A stretch of DNA of 64,000 nucleotides from Secundilactobacillus angelensis (GCF_012641075.1 NZ_JAAXLJ010000003.1:124001-188000); one strand, 5' to 3'; shown: positions 19,877-29,129, counted from the first letter of the stretch. Notes: generated by a model from the letters alone, not told the origin. A program made the numbers and translations.

Positions 19877-20524
19877 TTAATTTACTTTCTGACTAGTTAC
19901 TAACCGAACCGAATAACCAGCCGCTTCTAACGCTTGTTTGACAGCGGTGCTATCTGTTTTGTCCACGTGCATTTCAATCATGATTGGCCCCAGATTTCGA
20001 GTCACAATCAGCGTTTGGATGTTAAAGCCATTATCCGCCATGATCTTACCAATGTCATAAATGACACCGGTGCGATTGTGTTCAATCATGACCTGAACAA
20101 CCGTCGCGTCAACAAAATAATCCGTGATATCCAAGAAACCATCAAGAATGTCATTCGTGGTAATAATGCCGACAACTTGCTGCCCGTCCATGACTGGTAA
20201 AACGCCAATGTCGTGGTGGCGCATCGTGGAAATGGCATCTTCTAGCTGAGCATCTTTCGAAATCGTTTTAACCTCTTTTTCCATGATGTCGCTGACCGTC
20301 ATCTTATTAAAGAGGTAATTCACCTCATAGATTGAAAGGCTCGTCGCTTTGGATGGTGACGCCTCTCTAATGGTTCCTTCCGTCACTAAACCAACTAACC
20401 GGCTACCGTCAATAACTGGTAAGCGATGAATTTGATTATCCTTCATGACGTTAATTGCCACGTTAATTTTGGTATCTGGTGACACAGTGATCACTTTATC
20501 CGTCATATAATCCGCAACACTCAT
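19877..20524 (-). CDS. CBS-CBS-ACT domain protein (AcuB-like) at the end of the liv operon
   Basis: 215 residues, matching Bacillus AcuB in size and layout. Two CBS motifs (VADYMTDKVITVSP through RLPVIDGSRLVGLVTEG, and VSDIMEKEVKTISK through VLPVMDGQQVVGIIT) bind adenosyl ligands in relatives; the C-terminal part from about residue 140 (VVQVMIEHNRTGVIYDIGKI) looks like an ACT domain, a fold that often senses amino acids. Its start is three bases after the livF stop, so it is transcribed and probably translated with the branched-chain amino acid transporter. A regulatory role for that transporter or for BCAA metabolism is inference. No acuA or acuC neighbours. Confidence 0.85.
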   Translation of the reverse strand: MSVADYMTDKVITVSPDTKINVAINVMKDNQIHRLPVIDGSRLVGLVTEGTIREASPSKATSLSIYEVNYLFNKMTVSDIMEKEVKTISKDAQLEDAISTMRHHDIGVLPVMDGQQVVGIITTNDILDGFLDITDYFVDATVVQVMIEHNRTGVIYDIGKIMADNGFNIQTLIVTRNLGPIMIEMHVDKTDSTAVKQALEAAGYSVRLVTSQKVN

Positions 20525-20527
20525 TAT

Positions 20528-21238
20528 CTAACCCCCTAGGTATGCTTTTTGCACGTCTTTGTTAGCCAGTAATTCCTGACCAGTTCCCGTCATTTTGACC
20601 TGACCACTAGCCAGAACATAACCGCGATCGGCAATCGAAAGGGCTTTTTTGGCGTTTTGTTCGATCAACAGGACAGTTGTCCCTTGTTCTTTGATTGTTT
20701 TGACAATATCAAATATTTCGTTAATAAAAATGGGTGCCAGTCCCATGGAAGGCTCGTCTAACAGTAACAGCTTAGGCTTCGACATGAGCGCTCGTCCCAT
20801 AGCCAGCATTTGCTGTTCACCACCGGAAAGTGTGGCGGCATCCTGATTAATCCGTTCTTTGAGTACGGGAAATCGTGAATACACCGTTTCAAAACTGCTC
20901 TCAATCTCGGAGCGGTTATTTTGCAGAAAAGCACCCATTTGTAAGTTTTCTCGAACCGACATTCCTGGAAAAATATGGCGTCCTTCGGGTACCTGAGAGA
21001 TACCGGCAGCCACGATTTTGGGGGCTTTTTGTTTCTGAATTTCGTTACCCTCATAGGTAATGGCACCAGCAACGGGCTTAAGCAACCCCGAAATCGTCTT
21101 TAAAATTGTTGTTTTTCCAGCACCGTTAGCGCCAATCAAGGAAACAATTTCGCCCTCGTGTATGTTGAAACTAACACCTTTCACTGCATTGATCACACCA
21201 TAGTTGACGGCGAGATCTTTCACTTCAAGCATGACCAT
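20528..21238 (-). CDS. livF: Branched-chain amino acid ABC transporter ATPase LivF
   Basis: Second of two ATPases of the high-affinity LIV importer. Walker A GANGAGKTT, signature LSGGEQQM, Walker B LLLLDEPSMGLAP and H-loop region LLIEQNAKKALSIADRGYVL are the LivF pattern. 236 residues. Ribosome site GAGGAGG overlaps the end of livG, two bases upstream of which the genes meet. ATG 21238 used; an internal ATG two codons later is possible. Confidence 0.95.
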   Translation of the reverse strand: MVMLEVKDLAVNYGVINAVKGVSFNIHEGEIVSLIGANGAGKTTILKTISGLLKPVAGAITYEGNEIQKQKAPKIVAAGISQVPEGRHIFPGMSVRENLQMGAFLQNNRSEIESSFETVYSRFPVLKERINQDAATLSGGEQQMLAMGRALMSKPKLLLLDEPSMGLAPIFINEIFDIVKTIKEQGTTVLLIEQNAKKALSIADRGYVLASGQVKMTGTGQELLANKDVQKAYLGG

Positions 21239-21240
21239 GC

Positions 21241-22020
21241 TTACGCCTCCTCACCCAAGTATGCTTTGATAACGGCATCGTTATTCTGAATTTCTTTAGG
21301 TGTGCCTTCTGCTAACAGTGAACCGTGATCCAGCACGTAAATTCGAGATGCGAGGTTCATCACCAATGACATATCGTGCTCAATCAACAAAACCGTAATG
21401 TGGAAATCATGCTGAACTTGCTGAATTAAGCGCGTCAAATCGGCGGTTTCTTCTGGGTTCATCCCCGCTGCAGGCTCATCTAGAAACAGAATTTTAGGTT
21501 TTGTCGCCAACCCACGCACAATTTCCAATCGCCTTTGAGTACCGTATGGCAGATTTTTAGCTAACTGGTCTAAATCATCTTGCATATCAAAAATTTTTAG
21601 GAGCTCAATTGCTTCTTGGCGGATCCGTGCTTCAGTTTTGTAAAACTTCGGCAAGCGGAAAACGGATTGAACAAAATTCTCCCGGTAGTTAGCAGTCATC
21701 GCGATTAGAACATTATCCAAAACGGTTAGTTCCTTAAAAAGCCGGATATTTTGAAACGTTCTAGCCATGCCCAAGTTGGCAATTTTGTATGCCTTCATTC
21801 CGTTGAGTGGAATCAAACCGTCACTGCCACGAAAAGTAATTGAACCAGAACTAGGAACAATCACGCCCGTCAGTAAATTAAACAGAGTGGTTTTGCCCGC
21901 CCCATTAGGTCCAATCAGCGCAACCAGTTCGTCATCATTCAGGTGCATATTCACATCAGAAACAGCGGTTAACCCGCCAAAGTTTTTGATCAAATCTTCA
22001 ACGTTTAGCAATGTTGTCAT
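21241..22020 (-). CDS. livG: Branched-chain amino acid ABC transporter ATPase LivG
   Basis: First ATPase of the LIV importer. Walker A GPNGAGKTT, the LivG-specific RTFQNIRLFKELTVLDNV stretch, signature region YGTQRRLEIVRGLA, Walker B ILFLDEPAAGMNP and IEHDMSLVMNLASRIYVLDHG. 259 residues. Its ATG overlaps the livM stop by four bases (ATGA), showing translational coupling. Confidence 0.95.
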   Translation of the reverse strand: MTTLLNVEDLIKNFGGLTAVSDVNMHLNDDELVALIGPNGAGKTTLFNLLTGVIVPSSGSITFRGSDGLIPLNGMKAYKIANLGMARTFQNIRLFKELTVLDNVLIAMTANYRENFVQSVFRLPKFYKTEARIRQEAIELLKIFDMQDDLDQLAKNLPYGTQRRLEIVRGLATKPKILFLDEPAAGMNPEETADLTRLIQQVQHDFHITVLLIEHDMSLVMNLASRIYVLDHGSLLAEGTPKEIQNNDAVIKAYLGEEA

Positions 22021-22985
22021 GACTTGGCACCCGCCTTCCTACTCTTTGGATTGAACAAGCGTTTAAACGATAGTTCCTTGGCACCCATAATTCCGGATGG
22101 TTTGAAAATCATAATTAAAATCAGCACCAACGCGTAAATCACCATGCGTAATGCACCAAAACTTTGCAATGCCGCGTCAACGATACCTAAGATGGTGGCG
22201 GCTACGAAACTGCCAGTGATACTCCCAACGCCACCAAGCACAACGATAATCAGGATGGCAATGGATTCCATAATATTGAAATTATTCGGCGCAATTGTCT
22301 GGACATAAGAGGCCTGCATTGAGCCTGCAACCGCCGCAGTAGCAGCACCAATAACGAAAGCTGCCAGTTTCCACTTAAAAACGTTGATTCCCATTGAGTC
22401 GGCAGCAATCTCGTCTTCACGAACGGCCAATGCCGCGCGACCACCCCGACTGTGGATAAAGTTCACGACGATGATCGTCGTCACACAGACCATGATGTAT
22501 ACCACAGGCCAAGTTGCAAATTGCGGAATGTTGAACATCCCCGATGGCCCATTAGTCATTTTCATATTGTTGATAATGATCCGAATAATTTCAGCTGCAC
22601 CCATGGTCGCGATGGCTAGATAATCTCCCCGGAGACGCAACGTTGGGATACCCACGATCAGTGCGGCAATAATCGCAATGATCACACCGACAATAATGGA
22701 GAGATAAAATACACCAGCCGTTGGTGTCTTACTGATCATGATTGACGTTGCGTAAGCGCCCACAGCCATAAAACCAGCGTGACCCAGTGAAAACTGACCG
22801 GCGAAACCAATGACTAAGTTCAAGCCGACAGCCAGGATGATATTGATGCCAATGGTCACTACCATGTTCTCCAGAAATGAATCAATGACGCCAACTAAGA
22901 TCAAGGCATTCATCAGGTAAAAGCCAGCGACCATCAAAATGAGCCAGCAAATATTGTATTTTAAGTTTGCTTTCAAAATAATCAC
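22017..22985 (-). CDS. livM: Branched-chain amino acid ABC transporter permease LivM
   Basis: Polytopic permease, 322 residues, about nine membrane segments. GFAGQFSLGHAGFMAVGAYA is the LivM/LivH permease signature and AVREDEIAADSMGIN is the cytoplasmic EAA-like loop that docks the ATPases. The start is GTG 22985, immediately after the livH stop; a TTG three codons later has comparable ribosome-site spacing. Confidence 0.95.
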   Translation of the reverse strand: MIILKANLKYNICWLILMVAGFYLMNALILVGVIDSFLENMVVTIGINIILAVGLNLVIGFAGQFSLGHAGFMAVGAYATSIMISKTPTAGVFYLSIIVGVIIAIIAALIVGIPTLRLRGDYLAIATMGAAEIIRIIINNMKMTNGPSGMFNIPQFATWPVVYIMVCVTTIIVVNFIHSRGGRAALAVREDEIAADSMGINVFKWKLAAFVIGAATAAVAGSMQASYVQTIAPNNFNIMESIAILIIVVLGGVGSITGSFVAATILGIVDAALQSFGALRMVIYALVLILIMIFKPSGIMGAKELSFKRLFNPKSRKAGAKS

Positions 22986-23864
22986 CTAAACCTTTTCTTT
23001 GACGTTTTTGCCGAAAATACCTGCTGGCAGCACCAAAAGGATAATGATCAGAACAAGGTAAACCGCAGCATCCTTGTAAGCTGAAAAGCCCAAAGATTGA
23101 ACTGCAGTTTCCAGCAAACCGATCAAGAAACCACCAAGTGATGCCCCTGGAACTGATCCGATACCACCAACCACGGCGGCAACGAAAGCTTTGATTCCTG
23201 GGGTCATTCCCATAAGCGGATCGATCGAGTTGTAATACAGCCCGATCAAAACACCAGCTGCACCAGCCATCGAAGACCCTAATGCAAACGTGAACGAAAT
23301 TGTTCGGTTGATGTTAATCCCGACCAATTCAGCAGCATCAGGATCCACCGAAACTGCTCGCATCGCCCGACCCATTTTCGTTTTCTTGATAATTAATTGC
23401 AGCAGTACCATCAATAAGCAAGCCGTGACTAGGATCAGAATTTGAATGTTGGAGACCCGAACGCCCCAAAGATCGTAATTGACCTGCTTGATGACTTGCG
23501 GAAAGTTGCGGGTGTCAGCACCATACAGGTACGACATCCCATTTTCCAAGAAGTACGAGACCCCGATGGCTGTAATGAGAGCTGTAATTCGTGGTGCGTG
23601 TCGCAGTGGTCGATAAGCAAAGTATTCAATCACAACGCCAGCTGCTGCACAAACGACCATCGCGGATAACAGTGCAAAAATAAAATTAAAATGCCAGAAA
23701 TTAATCGTGTAGTAGCCCCAAAAGGCACCTAACATGTAAATGTCACCGTGAGCGAAGTTAATCAATTTTATAATGCCGTAAACCATGGTGTAGCCCAGTG
23801 CCAGCAGGGCGTAGATACTGCCCAGCGACAGGCCGTTTATCAGTTGTTGAAAGACAGTTGTCAA
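22986..23864 (-). CDS. livH: Branched-chain amino acid ABC transporter permease LivH
   Basis: Partner permease of LivM, 292 residues. The N-terminus QLINGLSLGSIYALLALGY and KLINFAHGDIYMLGAF are typical of LivH; RAVSVDPDAAELVGIN is the ATPase-docking loop. The start is TTG 23864, supported by GGAGGG eight bases upstream. Preceded by a 106-base gap with a hairpin that may reduce expression relative to the binding protein. Confidence 0.95.
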   Translation of the reverse strand: MTTVFQQLINGLSLGSIYALLALGYTMVYGIIKLINFAHGDIYMLGAFWGYYTINFWHFNFIFALLSAMVVCAAAGVVIEYFAYRPLRHAPRITALITAIGVSYFLENGMSYLYGADTRNFPQVIKQVNYDLWGVRVSNIQILILVTACLLMVLLQLIIKKTKMGRAMRAVSVDPDAAELVGININRTISFTFALGSSMAGAAGVLIGLYYNSIDPLMGMTPGIKAFVAAVVGGIGSVPGASLGGFLIGLLETAVQSLGFSAYKDAAVYLVLIIILLVLPAGIFGKNVKEKV

Positions 23865-23905
23865 GGTGTCACCCTCCTTTATGTACGGAGCATTCCAGCT
23901 GAGGA

Positions 23906-23943
23906 ACTCTCGTCAGCAAACAGCGTGGTTTGTTCACGAGAGC
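23906..23943 (-). other. Intergenic stem-loop between livJ and livH
   Basis: ACTCTCGT (23906-23913) pairs with ACGAGAGC (23936-23943; 7 of 8), with further pairing (GTTTG/AACAAAC) inside. No T-run follows, so it is more likely an mRNA stabiliser or processing site after the highly expressed binding-protein gene than a terminator. Confidence 0.55.
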
Positions 23944-23970
23944 CCCCTAGTTGGGAAGCTCAATCTCTAA

Positions 23971-25167
23971 TTACTTAATCTGTGTTGAACCAACAACTTT
24001 ACCATTGTTCAAGTGCTCAACGGCAATTGGCTTGCTGGCATCATGGTGGCTATCAATTGTGATCTTACCAGTAACACCATCGAAATTCTTGATTTGAGTC
24101 AAGCCCTTGGTGATCTTAACGGAGTTAGCTGATTTTTGGCTTTCAATGGCTTGTTTGATCATGTAAGTTGAATCGTATGCCAATGCTGAGAAGGTTGGTG
24201 CATCAGCATGATAACGTGCTTTGTACGCCTTCATAAATTTAACAGCAGTTGGATTCTTTTCTGCGACCGTCTTTGAAAATGGTGTGGTGTAGTAAATGTT
24301 TGAAGCGTTCTTGGCACCAGCAATTTGAACCAGTTTGGCATCAGCCATACCATCAGAACCAACGATTGGAACGTTCATACCAATTTGACGAGCCTGTTTG
24401 ATGATCAGACCTATTTCTGAGTAATAACCTGGTGCATAGATGGCATCAACCTTCTTGTTCTTGAATGAAGTCAAGATGGCGTTAAAGTCTTTGTCACCAG
24501 CTGAGAAGTACTGGGTATCAACAACTTTACCCGTGAATTGTTTCTTGAATGATTTGGCCAACCCAGTACCGTAATCAGTTGAATTATCACCAAGAATTGC
24601 CACGCGCTTAGCTTTCAAATTATTTGTCATGAACTTTGCAGCGGTACCACCTTGGAAATTATTTTGGTAACATGCCCGGAAGACATATGGCTGAGCCTTG
24701 CCGTTCTTTTGCAGTGTGAAGTTTGGATCCGTTGCGGATGGACTCAGTGCTGGTACCTTAGCCTTAGTTTCGTTAGGAATTGCGGCAGTACCGGCGTTGG
24801 TGGTCGCAGTCCCAATGATGGCATTGACCTTGTCGTTATTAGCGAGTTGAGCGGCAACGGATGCAGAAGTACTGGTTGACGTCTTATTATCTTTGATAAT
24901 CAGTTTGATCTTCTTCTTTTTGCCGTTAACGTTAACGCCACCCTTGCTGTTAATCTCCTTAGTTGCCATCTGGATCCCCTGTTTCATTTGGTTACCGTAA
25001 CCAGCAGCTGCACCGGATAGTTCCATGTTGACCCCAATTTTAACGGTACTACCTGTTTGGTCGTTGCCTTGACTAGTTGTTTTGGCGGTTGAACAGCCAG
25101 CAAAGATTGCTGCTGACATGGCAATAGCTGCGATTCCTGTAATGCGTTTGATCATTTTTTTCTTCAT
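23971..25167 (-). CDS. livJ: Branched-chain amino acid ABC transporter substrate-binding lipoprotein
   Basis: Extracellular receptor of the LIV importer (type I periplasmic-binding fold). Begins MKKKMIKRITGIAAIAMSAA with lipobox FAGC near residue 23, so it is a lipoprotein. IKIGVNMELSGAAAGYG-like start of the mature domain (VKIGVNMELSGAAAGYGNQ), RACYQNNFQGGTAAKF and FSALAYDSTYMIKQA are family marks. ATG 25167 is chosen because GGGAGAG lies about six bases upstream; 398 residues. It is first in livJHMGF and is preceded by a leader peptide and attenuator. Confidence 0.93.
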   Translation of the reverse strand: MKKKMIKRITGIAAIAMSAAIFAGCSTAKTTSQGNDQTGSTVKIGVNMELSGAAAGYGNQMKQGIQMATKEINSKGGVNVNGKKKKIKLIIKDNKTSTSTSASVAAQLANNDKVNAIIGTATTNAGTAAIPNETKAKVPALSPSATDPNFTLQKNGKAQPYVFRACYQNNFQGGTAAKFMTNNLKAKRVAILGDNSTDYGTGLAKSFKKQFTGKVVDTQYFSAGDKDFNAILTSFKNKKVDAIYAPGYYSEIGLIIKQARQIGMNVPIVGSDGMADAKLVQIAGAKNASNIYYTTPFSKTVAEKNPTAVKFMKAYKARYHADAPTFSALAYDSTYMIKQAIESQKSANSVKITKGLTQIKNFDGVTGKITIDSHHDASKPIAVEHLNNGKVVGSTQIK

Positions 25168-25257
25168 AAGTCTCTCCCACTTTCCCAATTTAAAATATGT
25201 GTTGTATGTATGTTGCCGTTTGCCTGGCTGACTTCCCTCCTCGTACCAGAACAATAA

Positions 25258-25289
25258 AAAACCTCATTCAATTTAATGAATGAGGTTTT
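25258..25289 (-). terminator. Attenuator terminator in the liv operon leader
   Basis: AAAACCTCATTCA / TGAATGAGGTTTT, a perfect 13-base stem with a six-base loop, followed on the minus strand by TTTTTT-rich sequence. It lies between the leader peptide and livJ, so it would end transcription before the structural genes. Confidence 0.88.
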
Positions 25290-25310
25290 GCAATCAGAAT
25301 TTGATCATCA

Positions 25311-25344
25311 AGCCCTCATCATTAAAAACGCAGAAATAAGGGCT
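25311..25344 (-). promoter_or_regulatory. Antiterminator and anti-antiterminator segments of the liv attenuator
   Basis: On the RNA, AGCCCTTAT (25344-25336) can pair with ATGAGGGCT (25319-25311, one G-U). The second arm region, TTTAATGATGAGG (25326-25314), can instead pair with CCTCATTCATTAAA of the terminator's first arm (25285-25272) over 13 bases with one bulge, disrupting the terminator. These exclusive pairings are the hallmark of a leader-peptide attenuator. Confidence 0.7.
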
Positions 25345-25372
25345 CAACTTAGTTTAATTAGTAGATAAACTA

Positions 25373-25465
25373 CTAGCTAAGAGTTGCGTCCTTGGTTTTT
25401 AATAATAAGACTAAATTCTGACGAACAGAGGTTACGTTAACGATTTGAATAATTGAATTTTTCAT
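25373..25465 (-). CDS. Leader peptide of the liv operon, 30 residues, rich in Ile/Val/Leu
   Basis: Short frame starting ATG 25465 with a perfect AGGAGGT six to seven bases upstream and ending TAG 25373. It reads MKNSIIQIVNVTSVRQ then NLVLLLKTKDATLS: 11 of 30 codons are Ile, Val or Leu, with I-I, I-V and an L-V-L-L-L run. It lies between a strong promoter and an attenuator terminator upstream of a branched-chain amino acid transporter. Ribosome stalling at the Leu/Val codons when charged tRNA is low would favour the antiterminator. The peptide itself probably has no function. Too short for standard gene callers. Confidence 0.8.
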   Translation of the reverse strand: MKNSIIQIVNVTSVRQNLVLLLKTKDATLS

Positions 25466-25512
25466 AAGATGTAACCTCCTGTCTGAATTTATTTTCCTTG
25501 GTGAATAATGCC

Positions 25513-25541
25513 ACTATAATCGGATACTCATAATTCGTCAA
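25513..25541 (-). promoter_or_regulatory. Sigma-A promoter of the liv operon
   Basis: On the minus strand TTGACG (25541-25536), 17-base spacer, TATAGT (25518-25513), about 47 bases before the leader peptide start. The remaining upstream stretch 25542-25719 holds no gene that I can see. Confidence 0.82.
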
Positions 25542-25719
25542 CAATTATTTTTTATTTTCTAATGATTAATTAAAATGATAACCGTAACTCATATCGTTTA
25601 AAGCCTATGTCTAAAGGATTCAATAAATAAATAATGAGGCTGAAATAAATTTTGAGTTGTAGTATCTTGCAGAGAGTCTCATATTATGGGAATTACATAA
25701 ATAATTTCCACCCATATTA

Positions 25720-25757
25720 AAAATCACTTAGTCCAATTAAGGCACTAAGTGATTTTT
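25720..25757 (-). terminator. Terminator after dfrA
   Basis: AAAATCACTTAGT / ACTAAGTGATTTT, a 13-base perfect stem with about a ten-base loop and T-runs on both strands, placed 15 bases after the dfrA stop. Confidence 0.85.
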
Positions 25758-25771
25758 TATAAACGCTATCT

Positions 25772-26260
25772 TCAGCGTCGTTGCCAACGCTCAAAGATTA
25801 ACCCATACTGATTTTTTTCGTCTGGTTGGTGAGTTGTAGATTCAATTAATTTAAATTGATTATAATCAATTTCTGGCATGTAGGTATCCGCCTCAAACGT
25901 GTGCAGCACCCGTGTCCGTAGCAAGGTATCAACGTACGGAAGCAGGCTCTTAAACACCCGCGCACCCCCGCTGATGATCACTGTCTCATCGGGGTGTTCT
26001 TGCTCATATTCAACGACTTCCTCAGCGCTGTGTAGAACTTCAACACCACTGGGAAAATCAGTGTGAGTGCGACTGGTCAAGACGATGTTTTTTCGGTGTG
26101 GTAACGGCTTCTTGTAACTAGCAAACGTCCGCGAACCGGAAATCAGCGTATTACCAATTGTGTGTTGCTTAAAAAAAGCCATATCAGCTGGTAAATGCCA
26201 AGGTAACTGTCCCTTATGCCCAATCGCATGTTGCTGGTCTTCTGCCCAGATAAATATCAT
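25772..26260 (-). CDS. dfrA: Dihydrofolate reductase
   Basis: Reduces dihydrofolate to tetrahydrofolate with NADPH, regenerating the folate used by ThyA next door. 162 residues. MIFIWAEDQQHAIGHKGQLPWHLPADMAFFK contains the family's N-terminal loop with the W-H-L-P-x-D substrate site; TLISGSRTF and VIISGGARVFKSLLPYVD are the NADPH-binding and G-G motifs. AGGAGTG lies upstream of the ATG; ten bases separate it from thyA. Confidence 0.95.
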   Translation of the reverse strand: MIFIWAEDQQHAIGHKGQLPWHLPADMAFFKQHTIGNTLISGSRTFASYKKPLPHRKNIVLTSRTHTDFPSGVEVLHSAEEVVEYEQEHPDETVIISGGARVFKSLLPYVDTLLRTRVLHTFEADTYMPEIDYNQFKLIESTTHQPDEKNQYGLIFERWQRR

Positions 26261-26270
26261 GACATCACTC

Positions 26271-27221
26271 CTATACCGCGACTGGCGCCTTGATGGCAGG
26301 TGCCGGGTGGTAATTAGTCACACTGATATCATCCATATCATAATCAAAGATACTGGATTTTTCAGGGTTTAAAACCAGCTTAGGCGCATCAACTGGCGTT
26401 CTTGAAAGCTGGGTCTTCACCTGTTCAAGATGATTACTGTAAATATGAGCATCGCCAAAGGTGTGAACAAAATCACCGGGTTCCAGGCCAACTTCCTTGG
26501 CAATCAGATTTGTCAACAAAGCATAGCTAGCAATGTTAAATGGCACACCAAGAAAAATATCAGCTGAACGTTGATATAATTGACAGCTTAATTTGCCATC
26601 GTTGACGTAGAACTGGAACATCGTGTGACAGGGTGGAATCGCCATGCCAGGCACATCTTCAGGGTTCCATGCTGAAACAATCATACGCCGTGAATCAGGA
26701 TGCGTTTTAAGTGTTTCAATAACTTGTCCCAGTTGGTCGATCGTTTCGCCCTTACTGGTCTTCCAGGCGCGCCACTGTGCCCCGTAGACGTTACCCAGTG
26801 AGCCATACTTAGCAGCAAACGCGTCATCTTCAACGATTCGCTGACAGAAGCCTTTCTTTTCTTTCTTGTAAGTTTCATTGAAGGCCTCATCAACCAATGA
26901 ACGACGGCCAAAATCGGTCATGTCTGGGCCATGATAGTCGGCTGACTCAACAAAGTTCTTGAACGCCCATTCGTCCCAAATATGATTATGATGCTTCAGC
27001 AAAAACTGAATATTCGTATCACCATGCAAGAACCACAGGAGTTCACTTTTAATTAACCCAAAAGGCACTTTCTTGGTAGTCAATAACGGAAATCCTTTAC
27101 TCAGATCAAAGCGCATCTGATAGCCAAAAACACTGATTGTTCCAGTGCCAGTCCGATCAGACTTGCGGTGACCATTTTCTAAAACGTACCGTTCCAAATT
27201 TAAATACGCGTCCTCAAGCAT
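26271..27221 (-). CDS. thyA: Thymidylate synthase
   Basis: Methylates dUMP to dTMP using methylene-tetrahydrofolate. 316 residues, the long Gram-positive ThyA form with the roughly 50-residue insertion after position 80. Catalytic Cys in [12 protein letters not shown], phosphate-binding [11 protein letters not shown] and dUMP-binding [20 protein letters not shown] are intact. Cotranscribed with dfrA. Confidence 0.97.
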   Translation of the reverse strand: MLEDAYLNLERYVLENGHRKSDRTGTGTISVFGYQMRFDLSKGFPLLTTKKVPFGLIKSELLWFLHGDTNIQFLLKHHNHIWDEWAFKNFVESADYHGPDMTDFGRRSLVDEAFNETYKKEKKGFCQRIVEDDAFAAKYGSLGNVYGAQWRAWKTSKGETIDQLGQVIETLKTHPDSRRMIVSAWNPEDVPGMAIPPCHTMFQFYVNDGKLSCQLYQRSADIFLGVPFNIASYALLTNLIAKEVGLEPGDFVHTFGDAHIYSNHLEQVKTQLSRTPVDAPKLVLNPEKSSIFDYDMDDISVTNYHPAPAIKAPVAV

Positions 27222-27241
27222 TGAAAAAACACTCCCATTCC

Positions 27242-29125
27242 TTATTCAACGTACTGACTTAAGTAGTCCCACCGCGCCATTTTTTCATCCAACTCATGGT
27301 CGGCTGCTTCAAAATCAGCTTGTAATGTAGCTAATTTATCATAATTATCGCCATTTTGGTTCATTTTTGACTGCAAATCGGCTTTTTTATTTTCCAAAGC
27401 GTCAATTTCGTCCTCAATGCCATCCCACTCGAGTTGTTCCTTGTAGGTAAGCTTAGTTTTCTCCTGCTTAGCGGGGGCAGCTGGTTCACTCTTAGGCTTA
27501 GGGGCCGCCTTCTTGCTGTCTGACTGCCCCTTTTTTTGACTGGCTAAATAGTCGGTAAATAAACCGCTATAGCGATCAATTTTTCCGTTGCCATCAAAAA
27601 TCAGCAGCTTATCAGCAACTTTATCCAAGAAGTAACGGTCATGAGACACAGTGATAACGGTGCCGTTAAAATGATTAATATAGTCTTCCAGCACCGTTAG
27701 TGTAGAGATATCTAAATCATTGGTTGGTTCATCTAAGAACAAAACATTCGGTTGTTCCATCAATAACTTGAGTAAGTACAACCGCCGTTTTTCACCACCA
27801 GATAACTTGCGGATCAAGGTGCCGTGCATGAACCTTGGAAACAAGAACTGTTCCAGCAGTTCTGAAACTGAGACAGAATGACCGTCTTTATCGGTAACAT
27901 TATTACCAACCTCACTGAGGTAGTTAATGATTCGTTTGTCATCTGGAATGGGTTCAGTTCGTTGGGTGTAATAGGCCATTTTGACCGTTTCACCAATTGT
28001 GACGGTACCCGAGTCCAATGGTAGCCGTTGGGCCATAACGTTCAACAGTGAAGATTTTCCGGCGCCATTTTCACCCGAAATTCCAATTCGGTCACCAGCC
28101 TGAATTAAAAGGCTGAAATCCTTCAAAATCAAATGCTCGTCTAATTTAAGGTTAGCGTCCTTTAATTCAATCACTTGTTTGCCCAACCTGGCTTGGCCTA
28201 AATCGATTGACACATCCTGCTCGGTTGGTGTGGTACCCATATTATCCTTAATTTTATTGAATCGGTTGATTCGTGCTTGTTGCTTGGTCGAACGTGCATG
28301 GGCACCAGCTTTCATCCATGCCAGCTCCTGCTTATAAAGCTGTTGCTGCTTGTGATCAGCGTTAGCTTCCTGCTCTACCCGTTCTGCTTTTTGGCCAACG
28401 TAATCTTGGTAATTACCATCGTAGTGGAACAGTCGACCAAAGGACAGCTCCCAAATATGATTTGCAACCTGGTCCAAGAAATACCGGTCATGGGTAACGA
28501 CGAGTAATGCACCCTTATAATTAGCTAAGTAATTTTCCAGCCAATCAATGGAATCAAAATCCAAGTGGTTGGTGGGTTCATCAAGCAATAAAAGGTCAGG
28601 TGCTTGAATTAACACTTGGGCCAAGCCAACCCGCTTGCGCTGACCACCAGATAATGTCCCCATTTGCTGGGTTAAATCCGTGATATGCAACTGAGTGAGA
28701 ATGGTTTTAACGTCACTTTCAGCATTCCAGGCATCAGCTTCATTCATTTGAGCCTCAGCATCCATATACCGCTGCTGTTTCTTTTGATCTTCGGGATCAT
28801 CGCTGTAAGCGGCTAACGTATCTTCATAATGGCGAATGATTTTAAAAACCTTTTGTGAGCCAGAAAAGACAGCATCCATAATTGTTTGCTGATCATCAAA
28901 TTCTGGGTCTTGCGTTAAATATGCAATGGAATAGTCGTTAGGCGTGATAATGTCACCGGAATACTGTGCCAGACCCGCCAAGGTATTAAGCAGACTGGTC
29001 TTACCACTCCCATTAGTCCCAATCAAACCAATTCGGTCACTTTCGTTAATAATGAAATCAACCTGATCAAACAACGTTTTTTCGCCATATGTTCGGGTCA
29101 ATCCCTCTGCTCTTAATGTTTGCAT
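27242..29125 (-). CDS. ABC-F family ATPase, Uup-like
   Basis: Soluble protein with two ATPase cassettes and no membrane segments, acting on the ribosome in studied ABC-F proteins. First cassette: [29 protein letters not shown]; second: [28 protein letters not shown]. The linker carries the arm-like [16 protein letters not shown] segment. A C-terminal coiled coil (about residues 555-627, [17 protein letters not shown]) is the Uup-type DNA/RNA-binding tail. 627 residues. Four bases after the cca stop. Antibiotic resistance is not implied. Confidence 0.88.
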   Translation of the reverse strand: MQTLRAEGLTRTYGEKTLFDQVDFIINESDRIGLIGTNGSGKTSLLNTLAGLAQYSGDIITPNDYSIAYLTQDPEFDDQQTIMDAVFSGSQKVFKIIRHYEDTLAAYSDDPEDQKKQQRYMDAEAQMNEADAWNAESDVKTILTQLHITDLTQQMGTLSGGQRKRVGLAQVLIQAPDLLLLDEPTNHLDFDSIDWLENYLANYKGALLVVTHDRYFLDQVANHIWELSFGRLFHYDGNYQDYVGQKAERVEQEANADHKQQQLYKQELAWMKAGAHARSTKQQARINRFNKIKDNMGTTPTEQDVSIDLGQARLGKQVIELKDANLKLDEHLILKDFSLLIQAGDRIGISGENGAGKSSLLNVMAQRLPLDSGTVTIGETVKMAYYTQRTEPIPDDKRIINYLSEVGNNVTDKDGHSVSVSELLEQFLFPRFMHGTLIRKLSGGEKRRLYLLKLLMEQPNVLFLDEPTNDLDISTLTVLEDYINHFNGTVITVSHDRYFLDKVADKLLIFDGNGKIDRYSGLFTDYLASQKKGQSDSKKAAPKPKSEPAAPAKQEKTKLTYKEQLEWDGIEDEIDALENKKADLQSKMNQNGDNYDKLATLQADFEAADHELDEKMARWDYLSQYVE

Positions 29126-29129
29126 TTGG

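Noticed and set aside
25290-25500. T-box riboswitch for the liv operon
   Set aside because: The conserved T-box sequence and specifier-loop architecture are absent; the leader peptide with alternative stems explains the region better.
25542-25719. Words like AATGAGGCTGAAATAAATTTTGAG that recall dispersed palindromic repeats of lactobacilli
   Set aside because: I could not find the matching second arm, so no repeat element can be supported.
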